Assembly (NCBI RefSeq): GCF_047495875.1
Contig: NC_092461.1
Span: forward strand, 93,874,431-93,938,430
Source: Pithys albifrons albifrons
Lineage: Eukaryota; Chordata; Aves; Passeriformes; Thamnophilidae
Direction of reading: 5' to 3'
DNA: 64,000 bases
Positions within the stretch are counted from its first letter, which is position 1, and the number at the start of each line of letters is the position of its first letter. Below, piece by piece: positions 24,927-34,575 of the stretch. Under the pieces are notes generated by a model, which made no database searches, had not been told where the DNA came from, and saw only the letters and a program-made list of their open reading frames with translations. Both the position numbers and the translations under genes were made by a program.

Positions 24927-25074
24927 CTTCTCCGGGGACACCCCTTTGTCACAGGGGAGAAGCTTGCGTGCCCTCATGAGGTTGAGAGCTATGCTGGAGG
25001 TGGTTTGTGCCGCCGGTGGGGTCTCCCATGCCAGACAGGTCTCAGCCGAAGGGTCAGACAAAGTGTGTCCACGG
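24925..25074 (+). ncRNA. Putative HDV-like self-cleaving ribozyme at LINE 5' end
   Basis: Pairings seen. P1: GGCTTCT (24925-24931) with AGAAGCT (24958-24964), 7 bp, first pair G.U. P2: CCGGGGACAC (24932-24941) with GTGTCCACGG (25065-25074), 9 of 10 pairs. P3: CCCC (24941-24944) with GGGG (24954-24957) closing a 9-nt loop, where base 24941 can serve in P2 or P3. P4: TGCCCT (24969-24974) with AGGGTCA (25050-25056), one bulge. The strand between P4 and P2 is GACAAAGT, offering a candidate catalytic C at 25059. A possible 2-bp P1.1 is CA (24950-24951) with TG (24965-24966). The order P1-P2-P3-P1'-P4-P2' is the double pseudoknot of HDV-like ribozymes, known at the 5' ends of R2 and RTE LINEs. P1 begins at the element's first base if the ambiguous gg belongs to the element. 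Function is unproven. Confidence 0.6.
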
Positions 25075-25103
25075 GCAGGATGGGCTCGCTAGCCATCTGG
25101 CAA

Positions 25104-25200
25104 CCATCCTAGGAGAAGGACAACTCCAACCCCAAACCCGGGCAGATGGAGCTTGTTTAGCCCTGTAAGGCCATCCATCTAAGAGAAGGATACTCTAACC
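25104..25200 (+). repeat. Doubled motif in LINE 5' UTR
   Basis: Two related ~28-nt units, 'ccatcctaggagaaggacaa...' (25104-25131) and 'ccatccatctaagagaagga...' (25171-25200), lie about 67 bp apart. They suggest an old partial duplication inside the 5' UTR. Confidence 0.6.
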
Positions 25201-25208
25201 AAACCTAC

Positions 25209-25348
25209 GTCCTGAGGTATTCGCTGTCACCGTCCAAGCTCGCTGGGCCGTGGCAGATGAACCTTAGGAGTAAAGGGTGGGGCCAGTTCTGCGCACGCTG
25301 TGCCTCACCTAAAAAATCCATTGCGCAGGCTTGAAGGGTTCACCCACA
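25209..25348 (+). repeat. LINE 5' UTR segment shared with the SINEs
   Basis: From 'gtcctgagg' to 'cacccac' this part of the LINE 5' UTR lines up with the SINE bodies at 13670-13808 and about 58727-58853. Shared words include 'gtccaagctcgct', 'ggcagatgaacct', 'ggggccagttctgcgcacgct' (quoted in part) and 'gcctcacctaaa'. Beyond it the SINEs jump to the LINE 3' terminus. The direction of transfer (LINE to SINE or SINE to LINE) is not settled by this window. Confidence 0.88.
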
Positions 25349-25576
25349 TTGCAAAGCCCTGTAGCGACAGGTGAGGGTCCAAAACGGCAGGTGATAGGAA
25401 GCAGCTGGAAGCCGCAGACCCAACCCTGCATGCAGGCGGTTCAGGATATGGGTCATTAGAGACTTGACCCCGGAGATGACAGTCTCTTGCAGCAGCATCC
25501 TGAACGACCAAGCAACCTTTTCTAGGGACAGCACTGCTTGCTCCACACGGAGAGGGGCCTAGCAAAGGTGGCCTAA

Positions 25577-26836
25577 ACAAAGCTCATCTCCACACCCGGT
25601 TGGATAACCGCGGCCAACCAGCATCTTCCATGCAGTCAAACAAAAACAAAGAGATTTCAAAGGCATACACCTGCCTGCAAAGGTGTGCTCAAACTAACAC
25701 TCGCATGTTGGAACATCAGAACCATGCTTGATACTGGGGATAGTGGACGTCCTGAGCGTCGTTCTGCTCTAATTGCCCACGAGCTGTCATGGCTCAACAT
25801 TGACATTGCTGCTTTCAGTGAAGTTCGTTTTCATGAGGAAGGCAGCCTTAAAGAGCATGGTGCTGGCTACACACTCTACTGGTCAGGCAAACCCAAAACC
25901 GAAAGACACCTTTCAGGAGTTGGCTTCATGATTAAAAACTCCATTGCCTCCAAACTTGAAAATCTGCCGACAGGTCATTCCGATCACATTATGTCCTTAC
26001 GCCTCCTCTACACAACAAGCAACATGTTGTTCTTTTTAGTGTATATGCCCCAACTCTCCAAGCTGACCCAGCGGAAAAAGACAAATTCTACACAGACCTG
26101 CGCCGCCTCACCCAAAATGTTCCTGCAGATGATAAGATCATAATCCTTGGTGACTTCAACACCAGAGTAGATAAGAATTCTGAAGCCTGGAAAGGAGTCC
26201 TGGGTAAGCATAGCATTGGAAACTGCAACGACAACGGACGCCTCCTGCTAGAGTTTTGTGCAGAACGGCAGCTCACCATCACCAACACTATCTTTCAACA
26301 GAAAGACAGCCTGAAGACAACCTGGATGCATCCTCGATCCAAGCACTGGCACCTCATTGACTAGATCTTAGTACAACAGAGAAATGTCAGTGATGTCCGT
26401 CATACTCGAGTGATGCCGAGTGCAGAATGGCAAACAGACCACCGCCTTGTGCGCTGCAAACTTAACCTCCACTTCAAGCCCAGACCTAAGAGAGGCGGCA
26501 TTTCAAGGAGGAGGCGCCAAGTCAGCAATCTTCAAACAGCCACAGTGAGAGACAGCTTCCAGGAAAACCTTCAAAGTAGACTTAAAGATAATCCCATAGA
26601 TCCCTCTCCTGAAGCGCTTTGGCAACACATTAAAAGTTGCATCCTGCAGTCCTTTGAAGAGTCCCTAGGGTTCTCCTACAAGAAAAACAAAGACTGGTTT
26701 GATGAGAATAATCAAGAGATCCAGGAATTGCTGAAGAAGAAGAGAACTGCTCACCAAGCACACCTTGCTCAGCCATCTTGCCATATAAAAAAAGCCGCCT
26801 TTCGTCTTGCATGCAGCAAGCTCCAACAGAAACTTT
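25577..26836 (+). pseudogene. RTE-type LINE ORF, endonuclease part (broken)
   Basis: Apurinic/apyrimidinic (APE) type endonuclease that would nick target DNA to prime reverse transcription. Visible motifs: 'LACWNIRTMLD' (25700 on; metal/DNA-contacting Asn), 'FSEVRF' with the catalytic Glu near 25820, 'GAGYTLYWSG', 'GDFNTRVD' near 26150, 'TWMHPRSKHWHLID' near 26320 and the final 'TDHRLV' at 26437. A frameshift at about 26000-26040 separates the first part from the rest, TAG at 26362 replaces what should be a sense codon in the conserved 'ID.IL' word, and TGA at 26836 breaks the linker to the RT. The frame is open upstream to 25577, but I find no in-frame ATG before 'LACWN', so the true start is unknown. 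Neighbour: the RT part follows in the same original ORF. Confidence 0.88.
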
Positions 26837-26838
26837 GA

Positions 26839-28957
26839 GACATCCAGAACAAATGGTGGCTCGACCTAGCAGAAAAGACACAACTATGCGCAGATTTGGG
26901 TGACCAAAGAGGATTCTATGAGGCCCTGAAAGCATTGTACGGACCCACACACCAGGTTCAAAGCCCCCTACTCAGTGCAGATGGTCAACTGCTTCTAACA
27001 GATAAAACCTCCATCCTGAACCGATGGTCTGAGCACTTTCAGACTCTCTTCAGTGCCAGCCGTGTAGTCCAAGGCTCAGCAATTCAGCACATTACACAAC
27101 AACTGGTGAAACATGAATTGGATGCAGCCCCTACTATGGGAGAGATACTCAAGGCCATACAACAGGTGAAAACTGGCAAGGCAGCTGGGGTTGATGGAAC
27201 TCCACCTGAAATCTGGAAGCATGGAGGTCAAGCACTCCATGCCAAATTCCACGAGCTTGTTGTGCGTTGCTGGGAACAAGGGGAACTGCCACCAGATCTC
27301 CGTGATGCAGTCACTATCACCCTGTACAAGAAGAAAGGAGAAAAATCAGACTGCTGAAATTACCAAGGTATTACTTTGCTCTCCATTGCTGGTAAAATCC
27401 TTGCAAGAATACTTCTGAACAGATTAGTACCCACTATTGCAGAAGATCTTCTACCTGAAAGCCAGTGTGGTTTCAGAGCCAATAGGAGCACCACAGACAT
27501 GGTGTTTGTTCTCAGACAACTGCAAGAGAAGTGTAGGGAACAGAACAAAGGTCTCTATGTAACCTTCGTTTGACCTCACCAAAGCTTTCGACACTGTGAG
27601 CAGAAAAGGCCTGTGGCAGATCTTGGAACGTTTAGGATGTCCCCCCAAGTTCCTCAAAGTGATCATCCTGCTACATGAGGATCAGCGTGGACAAGTCAGA
27701 TATGGCGATGCACTCTCTGAGCCCTTTCCAATAACCAATGGTGTGAAACAAGGTTGCGTTCTTGCACCAACTCTATTCACAATCTTCTTCAGCATGATGC
27801 TCCAAAGAGCCACAGCAGACCTTGATGAAGGAAACGGCATCTACATCCGTTATCGTACCGATGGAAGCCTATTCAACCTAAGGCGACTGAAGGCCCACAC
27901 CAAGACCCTGAATCACCTTGTCCGTGAGCTGCTTTTTGCTGATGATGCCACCCTTGTTGCTCACACAGAAGCTCTGCAGCGCTTCACATCCTGCTTTGCA
28001 GAGGCTGCTGAGCTTTTTGGGCTGGAAGTCAGCTTGAAGGAGACGGAAGTTCTCTACCAACCTGCACCTCAAGAAGTCTTCCATCATCCTCACATCACCA
28101 TAGGCAATTCAGAGCTTAAGTCAGTCCAGCAGTTCACCTATCTGGAAAGTATCATTTCCTCAGACGGTAAGATTGACAAAGAGATAGACAACAGGCTGGC
28201 AAAGGCATACAAAGCCTTCGGAAAACTCCATAAAAGAGTCTGGTCCAATAAACACCTGAAGAAAAGTACAAAGATTAGTGTCTACAGAGCCATTGTACTG
28301 TCTACTCTTTTATATGGGTCTGAATCCTGGGTCATCTACCACCACCACCTGCGGCTTCTCGAACACTTCCATCAGCGCTGCCTCCGTTCAATCCTAAACA
28401 TCCACCGGTCTGATTACGTGACCAATGTGTCCGTTCTTGAACAGGCAGGAGTCAGCAGTATGGGGGCCATGCTGATGAGAACGCAGCTGCGCTGGGCAGG
28501 GCACATCTCCAGGATGGAGGATCACCGCCTTCCGAAGATTGTGCTCTATGGTGAACTCGCCACCGGCTGCCGCAAGAGAGGAGCCCCGAAGAAGAGATAC
28601 AAGGACTCCCTGAAACAACACCTCAGCCTTGGCCATATTGACTGCCACCAATGGTCCACTCTGGCCTCCAATTGGGATTCATGGAGACACACCATTCACG
28701 ATGCTGCTGCTTCCTTTGAGAATGCACGGAGAGTCAGTCTTGAGGAGAAAAGACAACGCAGAAAGAACCGTTCCTTGCCAATGTCACCCAGGGAGACGTT
28801 CCGCTGTGCCTTTTGTGACCGGACCTGCCTATCCCGTATCGGCCTTTTTAGCCACCAGCAGCTTGCAGCAAGCGTGGGTAGTGCCCTTCTCAAATCCTCG
28901 TTCGCGAAGCCTAGCCATGATGATAATGATGATGATGATGATGATGAGTTCTTTTAG
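26839..28957 (+). pseudogene. RTE-type LINE ORF, reverse transcriptase and C-terminal finger (broken)
   Basis: Continuation of the same ORF. RT landmarks in order: 'GKAAGVDGTPPEIWK' (27176 on), 'NYQGITLLSIAGKILARIL' after a TGA at 27355, 'ESQCGFRANRSTTDMVF' near 27460, 'DLTKAFDTV' just after a one-base shift near 27569, 'GVKQGCVLAPTLF' near 27743 and the catalytic 'FADDATLV' (FADD at 27935-27946). The thumb and C-terminal region run uninterrupted for about 450 codons from 27596. Near the end is a Cys/His finger, C-x2-C then H ('FRCAFCDRTC...SHQ', 28796-28860), as in related RTE proteins. The frame then runs into the 3' tail, reading Asp codons of the (GAT)n tail, so the original stop codon was probably lost. 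RT function is dead in this copy. Confidence 0.9.
28874..28946 (+). repeat. LINE 3' terminus and (GAT)n tail
   Basis: The part 28874-28919 ('cgtgggtag'...'cgttcgcgaagcctagccat') is shared with both SINE 3' ends and is presumably what the RT recognises. It is followed by a (GAT)n tail, while the first SINE copy has (CATA)n in the same place. Confidence 0.9.
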
Positions 28958-28958
28958 G
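28947..28958 (+). repeat. Target-site duplication, right copy (RTE-type LINE)
   Basis: agttcttttagg, an exact match to 24915-24926. Confidence 0.9.
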
Positions 28959-30499
28959 TCTTATCTATCCATCCATCCATCCATCCATCCATCCACCTAC
29001 CTATTGTCCCGCTTGCTGTCCCAGAACAGTGGAAACAAAATTTCTGTTGAAATTTAAATTTCTCAAATAGATGAGTAATGGAGAGAAATATGGGGACTCA
29101 CTCACAAAGGTTTTAAAGGGTTTTTTTTAAAATTCTGGTCCACTTCTGGTCACTATGAAAGATTCAGCAATTTAAAGAGTCTTGCATGCTACCTCTTTCT
29201 TTAAAATTACTTTTGTCTATATTCTTTATTCACTTAAACAAATATTGTTTGGTTAGAAAAATTTTCCTGATCACAATACTCATTGATGCTCACAGGTCTC
29301 TGCATCAGAGTAAATACAGCAGATATGCATGCACCATGTTTAAGATAATTTCTGGTTTAGGACTGGCAAAAGCCCTGAAAATTGGTAACTCAGTGAATGC
29401 ACTTAACAGAGACCAAAAGGACAACAGCTGTGCACCTAGACCTGTAATTATGGCAACAGTTAAAAATTAATTCATTCAATCTACCTTGTTGGAATTCATT
29501 TCCTGTCCAGGGACAACAGTGTTAAATAAGTTTCATAACATGTAATACATATTATAATACATATATAATACATATATAATACATATTATATTGCTGAATC
29601 ATTTTAAGAAAAGACTTTAAAGTAGTTGGATCATTTTGGTAATTTCTCATGTGTATAGAAAGATAAAAGTAACTTGGATTGTAATCTGTAGTTCATTTGA
29701 TACTATATCAATTGCTTTGATATTTTCTGAAATATTAGCTGCATAAAATTAAAGGTTGTTGTTTTCACATTTCCATTAATCTAAGGCTCCATGCAGCTGT
29801 TTCTTGGAGGAAAAAAATGTTAGCACTGCACTGGTACACAGGCTCTAAATACCCTTATATTGGCAGCACAACCAATTTCTATAACTAATATCCAAAGCAG
29901 GGCTTATCATGATCTTCCTTCTTATCTGCTTTTCAAAGAAGTTTATGAATGCTGATTTATAAAAAGAAAGATGCATAAGTACAAGAGCACACACGTACTC
30001 TACAGGATGTTAAACAGAAGATAAAAACATTAGCTGTTACATTCTGTCTATGTATGTTCAGTTTCTGCCAGTGAAAACGAGTTTGATGATTTCATTTTAG
30101 TCTTAGTTGCAACAATCACAAAATATTGATGCTGCTGGCTAATTCCCCTTAAGAAATGACTAAGAGCATCTTGTGCAAATCAGGATGGAGATATGCCATG
30201 CAGAATTGTGCAAGAAACTTTTAAACATTGCCACTACTTTTATTTCATGAACACCAAACCCATGTAAAAATGTCTTAAAATGTCACATCTCAGTAAAAAA
30301 AAAAAAAAAATTCTTGCTGCATCCACAGTCAACTCCACATTCCTGTTCTCATAATAAATGTCTAACTTGACAGGAATGTTGTTTCTTCTCTAGGAAATTC
30401 TCTGCACTTACAATGATAATTGTCAGAAACCCTAACTCTGCTCCACTTGTGAATGTGTCACAACATTAAACATAATTTCTTTTATCAGAACATTATACA
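28959..30499. other. Unique region with microsatellites
   Basis: (CCAT)n at about 28966-28996 starts 8 bp after the LINE TSD. An 'ataatacat' tandem lies at about 29542-29590, and an A run at 30296-30310. No gene is supported. Confidence 0.6.
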
Positions 30500-30592
30500 G
30501 AATCATAGAATCATGAATCATAGAATCGTCTAGGTTGGAAAAGACCTCCAAGATCATCGAGTCCAACCCTTGGTCCAGCTCTAGTCCATTTA

Positions 30593-31702
30593 CTAGATCA
30601 TGGCACCCAGCGCCACATCCAATCTGCTTTTAAAAATCTCTAGGGATGGTGAACCCACCACCTCTCTGGGCAGCCCATTCCAATGCCTGATTACTCTCTC
30701 TGGAAAGAATTTTTTTCTGATATCCAACTTAAATTTCCCCTGGCAGAGCTTAAGCCCGTGCCCCCTTGTCCTATTGCTGAGTGCCTGAGAGAAGAGACCA
30801 ACCCCCACCTGGCTAGAACTTCCCTTCAGGTAGTTCTAGACAGTGATGAGGTCACCTCTGAGCCTCCTCTTCTCCAGGCTAAACAACCCCAGCTCCCTCA
30901 GCCTCTCCCCATAGGGCTTGTGCTCCAGTCCCTTCACTAGCCTTGTTGCTCTTCTCTGGACCCACTCCAGCACCTCAATATCCTTTCTGAACTGAGGGGC
31001 CCAGAACTGAACACAGTACTCAAGGTGTGGCCTCACCAACGCAGAGTACAGGGGAAGGATCACTGCCCTGGCCCTGCTGGCCACGCTATTTTTGATACAG
31101 GACAGGATCCCATTGGCCTTCTTGGCCACCTGGGCACACTGTTGACTCATGTTGAGCTTCCTGTCAATTAGTACTCCAAGGTCCCTTTCTGCCTGGCTGC
31201 TCTCCAGCCACTCTGTGCCCAGCCTGTAGCGCTGCAGGGGGTTGTTGTAGCCAAAGGGCAGGACCCGGCACTTGGCCTTATTGAACTTCAAGCCACTGGA
31301 ATCAACCCATCTCTCAAGTCTATCCAGATCCCTCTGCAAAACCCTCCTGCCTTCCAGCACATCGACACTCCCTCCTAGCTTGGTGTCATCAGCAAATTTG
31401 CTGATGATGGACTCAATCCCCTCATCTAAATCATCAATAAAGATGTTAAACAGGACTGGACCCAACACAGACCCCTGGGGAACACCACTGGTGACCGGCC
31501 GCCAGCTGGATGCAGCTCCGTTCACCAGCACTCTCTGGGCCCGACCCTCCAGCCAGCTCCTAATCCAGGAGGGGGTACACTTGTCCACTCCATGGGCTAC
31601 CAGCTTTTCCATGAGTATATTATGAGAGATAGTGTCAAAGGCCTTGCTGAAGTCCAGATAGACCACATCCACAGCCTTCCCCTCATCCACCAGGTGGGTC
31701 AC
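30593..31702 (-). pseudogene. CR1 ORF2, reverse transcriptase half and C terminus
   Basis: Begins after the frameshift near 31690-31702. RT motifs visible: '[17 protein letters not shown]' (residues 11-27 of this part), '[20 protein letters not shown]' (72-91) and the catalytic 'FADDTKLGG' (FADD at 31385-31396). Then follow '[16 protein letters not shown]', '[15 protein letters not shown]' and '[18 protein letters not shown]'. A TAG at 30836-30838 interrupts 'LITV.NYLKG', after which the same frame continues to the normal CR1 C terminus '[19 protein letters not shown]' and stops at 30593. The RT active site is intact by eye. Only the stop and the frameshift disable the chain. Confidence 0.93.
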
Positions 31703-33449
31703 CTGATCGTAAAAAAGAGATCAGGTTGATCAAACAGGACCTGCCCCTCCTAAACCCATGCTGGCCGGGTCTAATCCCTTGTCCACCCTGAAGGTGCTGT
31801 GTGATTGCACTCAGGATGAACTGCTCCATCACCCTGCCAGGCACGGAGGTCAGGCTGACAGGCCTGTAGTTGCCAGGGTCCTGCTTGCAGCCCTTTTTGT
31901 GGATTGGGGTGACATTGGCCAACCTCCAATCATCTGGGACCTCCCCAGAGAGCCAGGACTGTTGGAAGATGATGGAGACTGGTTTGTCAAGCTCTTCTGC
32001 CAGCTCCCTCAGCACTCTGGGATGGATCCCGTCTGGTCCTATAGACTTGTTAGGATCCAGCTGGCTCAGTAAGTCAGTAACTATGTCCTCCTGGAATACA
32101 GGAGGACTATTCAGCTCCCTCTCCCTGTCTACCAGCTCCAGAGGCCAGTTGTCTTGAGGGCCAGCTGTCCTACTGGTGAAAACTGAGGCAAAGTAGGTGA
32201 TAAGTACCTCAGCCTTCTCCTCATCTTCCTTAACTATATTTCCCTTCAAGTCCAACAGAGAATGGAGGTTTTCCTTGCCCCTCCTTTTGTTATTAATGTA
32301 TTTATAAAAAGACTTTTTGTTATCCCTAACTGAAATAGCCAAATTTACTTCAAATTCCACTTTTCTTTCCCTAATTTTTTTCCTGCATGACCTAGCTCTA
32401 TCTGTAAATTCTTCGTAAGTAGTCAGCCCTTTTTTCCATAGTCTGTAAACTTTCTTTTTATCCCTGATTTCTTGCAGAATCTCCCTATTTAACCAAGCTG
32501 GCTGTCTTCCCCTCCGGCTGGCCTTTCGGCACACTGGTATAGCCTGTTGCTTTGCACTCAAAATTTCCTTCTTAAAACATGTCCATCCCTCCTGGACCCC
32601 CTTGCCTTTAAGGGTTGTTTCCCAGGGTATGCTCTGAATCAGTTTTTTGAATAGGCCAAAATCTGCTCTCCGGAAGTCCAAAGTAGAGGTTTTAATGGTG
32701 ACTCTCCTTACATCCCTGAGGACTGAAAATTCTATTATTTCATGGTCACTATGCCCCAGGCGGCCTCCAACCACTAAATCATCTACCAGCCCCTCTCTGT
32801 TTGGAAACAGTAGGTGTAGCGGGGCCTTACCCCTGGTAGGCCTATTTACCAGTTGATGAAGGAAATTGTCCTCTATACACTCCAGGAACCTCCTTGACTG
32901 CCTCTTCTCTGCAGTATGAAGCTCCCAGCAGATATCTGGCAGTTTAAAGTCACCCACAAGAACAAGGGCTGGAGATTTTGAGACATCTGCCAGCTGTTTG
33001 TAGAACAATTCATCTCCTTCATCATCCTGGTTGGGCGGTCTGTAAAAGACTCCCACAAGGGTGTCAGCCTTGTTGGCCTTGCCCCTGATTCTGGCCCACA
33101 GGCACTCAACCTTGTCACTGCTGACCTCAACTTCAACAAAGTCAAGAGACTCTCTAACATATAAAGCCACCTCTCCACCTCTCCTTCCCTGCCTGTCCTT
33201 TCTGAAGAGCTTGTAGCCCCCCATAGCAGCACTCCAGTCATGTGAGTTATCCCACCATGTTTCTGTGACAGCAACTATGTCATAGTTTTCCTGCTGCATT
33301 ATGGCTTCCAGCTCCTCTTGTTTGTTTCCCATACTGCGTGCATTGGTGTACATGCACTTCAGCTGGGTCATTGATTTCATTCTCAACTCGGGTTCTATGC
33401 CCTTAGGCCTATCTCTGGAGAGCCCAGTTGCCGTCCCTTCCCCCTTCAA
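31683..33449 (-). pseudogene. CR1 ORF2, endonuclease half
   Basis: APE-type endonuclease followed by the linker and the first RT blocks, 588 codons open. The window start codon is TTG in a frame open back to about 33467. The first in-frame ATG is residue 24 here. Motifs: 'CMYTNARSMGNKQEELE' (32-48), 'AVTETWWD' (60-67, catalytic Glu), 'RPPNQDDEGDELF' (137-149), 'VGDFKLPDICW' (165-175), 'HSDHEIIEF' (233-241). Then 'PNKSIGPDGIHPRVL' and 'NYRPVSLTSV' of the RT. Odd points: the expected Asn of GDFN is Lys (codon 32943-32945), and the Asp usual in the 'LDLL' word is His ('PLHLLFPN'). Both would cripple nicking. The frame is lost near 31690. Confidence 0.92.
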
Positions 33450-33451
33450 AC

Positions 33452-34078
33452 CTAGTTTAAATCCCTCCTAACCAACCCTGCCAACTTATGGGCTACAGTT
33501 CTTTTGCCCTTCCTAGATAAATGAAGCCCATCTGCTTTGACGAGACTGGGCAACACGGAGTTTGCCCCATGATCAAGAAACCCAAAATTTTGACGATAGC
33601 ACCATTCCCTAAGCCACCTGTTGGTAAGCTGGGCTTTCCTAAACCTCTCCTCATTCATCCCAGCTAGCACAGGAACCAAGGCAATTACTACCTGTGCTCC
33701 TGTCCCATGAAGAGATCGGGTCAGTGCCTTGAAATCTTTTTTAATTACTCTGGTACTCCTTTTATTAATGTCATCACTTCCAACCTGGACAACCAACAGT
33801 GGGTAATAGTCTGAGGGTTGGATAAGCTTAGGAAGACTTTTGGTAATATCCCTCACACTGGCTCCGGGAAGGCAGCAAACCTCCCTGTGGGACGGGTCTG
33901 GCCGACGTAAAGGGCCCTCAGTTCCCCTCAGAAAGGAATCACCGATTACAACAACACTTCTCTTTTTCCTCTTACCTGTAGTTGTAACCCGTCCGGTAGA
34001 CTGGAGGAAACCAGAAGACCTTGTAGACAGATCCTCCTCCTGACTGTCCTCCAACAGACTGTCCGAGTCCAGGGCCAT
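33452..34078 (-). pseudogene. CR1 ORF1, C-terminal SGNH-type esterase domain
   Basis: 208 codons from an ATG at 34078 to TAG at 33452. It has the blocks of the SGNH hydrolase/esterase domain known in CR1 ORF1 proteins: block I 'VVVIGDSFLRG' (42-52, nucleophile Ser48), block II Gly in 'LPGASVRDI' (70-78), block III 'VQVGSDDIN' (97-105), block V 'ADGLHLSRKGKR' (182-193, Asp183 and His186). In block III the usual GxND reads GSDD, a change at the oxyanion-hole Asn. The role of this esterase in CR1 life is not established. It probably helps the RNP contact lipid or protein partners (inference). This part is joined by a frameshift to the N-terminal part at about 34060-34100. Confidence 0.88.
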
Positions 34079-34079
34079 A

Positions 34080-34575
34080 TACCTGATTTTAGGGGCACCC
34101 TGGCAGGTGAAAGGGGTCGAGAAGGGGTGTTTTTGCCTCTATGACCAAGCACCTGTTTCCATTCGTCCCCATCCCTATGGTCTGTTCTGTCTGCCTGATG
34201 GCAGGAGGGGCTGGGCTTCACCACCTCCTGCTGGGCTTCCTTAGGAGTGGAAAGGGTGTGAGTCCACCAGTCAATTTCCCTTCCACTCTCCCTTATGTTT
34301 CTGAGCCTATCCACCTCTTCCTTTAGCTCTGCCACGAGACCCAGCAAATCAATCACCTGCTCACATCATATGCAGGTGCTTCTCATACTGTCCTCTGGTA
34401 GTAGGTCCAGGCTCAAACAGTCTATGCAGCCGGAGGCCTGAGTGGCTGCATCCTTTTTAGAGGGTTCTGTCTGTATTGAGACCCCTCTACTGGTAACAGG
34501 AGCAACAGCTTTCATTTTTTTGGGAGGCCTGACTGCCTTGAGCTGTGGGGAAAGGTAGAAAAGAGAAACAAGCAA
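34080..34575 (-). pseudogene. CR1 ORF1, N-terminal part (Cys pairs, coiled coil)
   Basis: Two segments in one frame, separated by a TGA at 34366-34368 in 'TCI.CEQV', which by context was an Arg codon lost by CpG decay (inference). Upstream is a basic stretch 'RPPKKMKAVAPVTSRG' and Cys pairs (C-x2-C in 'GCIDC' and C-x2-C spanning the stop). Downstream is 'IDLLGLVAELKEEVDRLRNIRE', a clear heptad-type coiled coil (34290-34356). Cys fingers and a coiled coil fit an RNA-binding, self-associating ORF1 protein. The frame then shifts into the esterase part. Confidence 0.8.

Larger units (their letters stand above)
24925..28946 (+). mobile_element. Full-length RTE-clade LINE (AviRTE-like), inactivated
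   Basis: About 4.0 kb, bounded by a 12-bp TSD, with a ~0.7-kb GC-rich 5' UTR, one coding region (APE-type endonuclease, then reverse transcriptase, then a C-terminal Cys-rich finger) and a very short 3' end with a (GAT)n tail. A single ORF, a short 3' end and a microsatellite tail are RTE-clade traits (known). In a bird this points to AviRTE (inference, not searched). The coding region carries two frameshifts (about 26000-26040 and 27569) and three in-frame stops (26362, 26836, 27355), so this copy is dead but still readable end to end. Full-length LINE copies are rare in birds. The 5' UTR holds a ribozyme-like fold and a segment shared with the SINEs. Confidence 0.9.
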
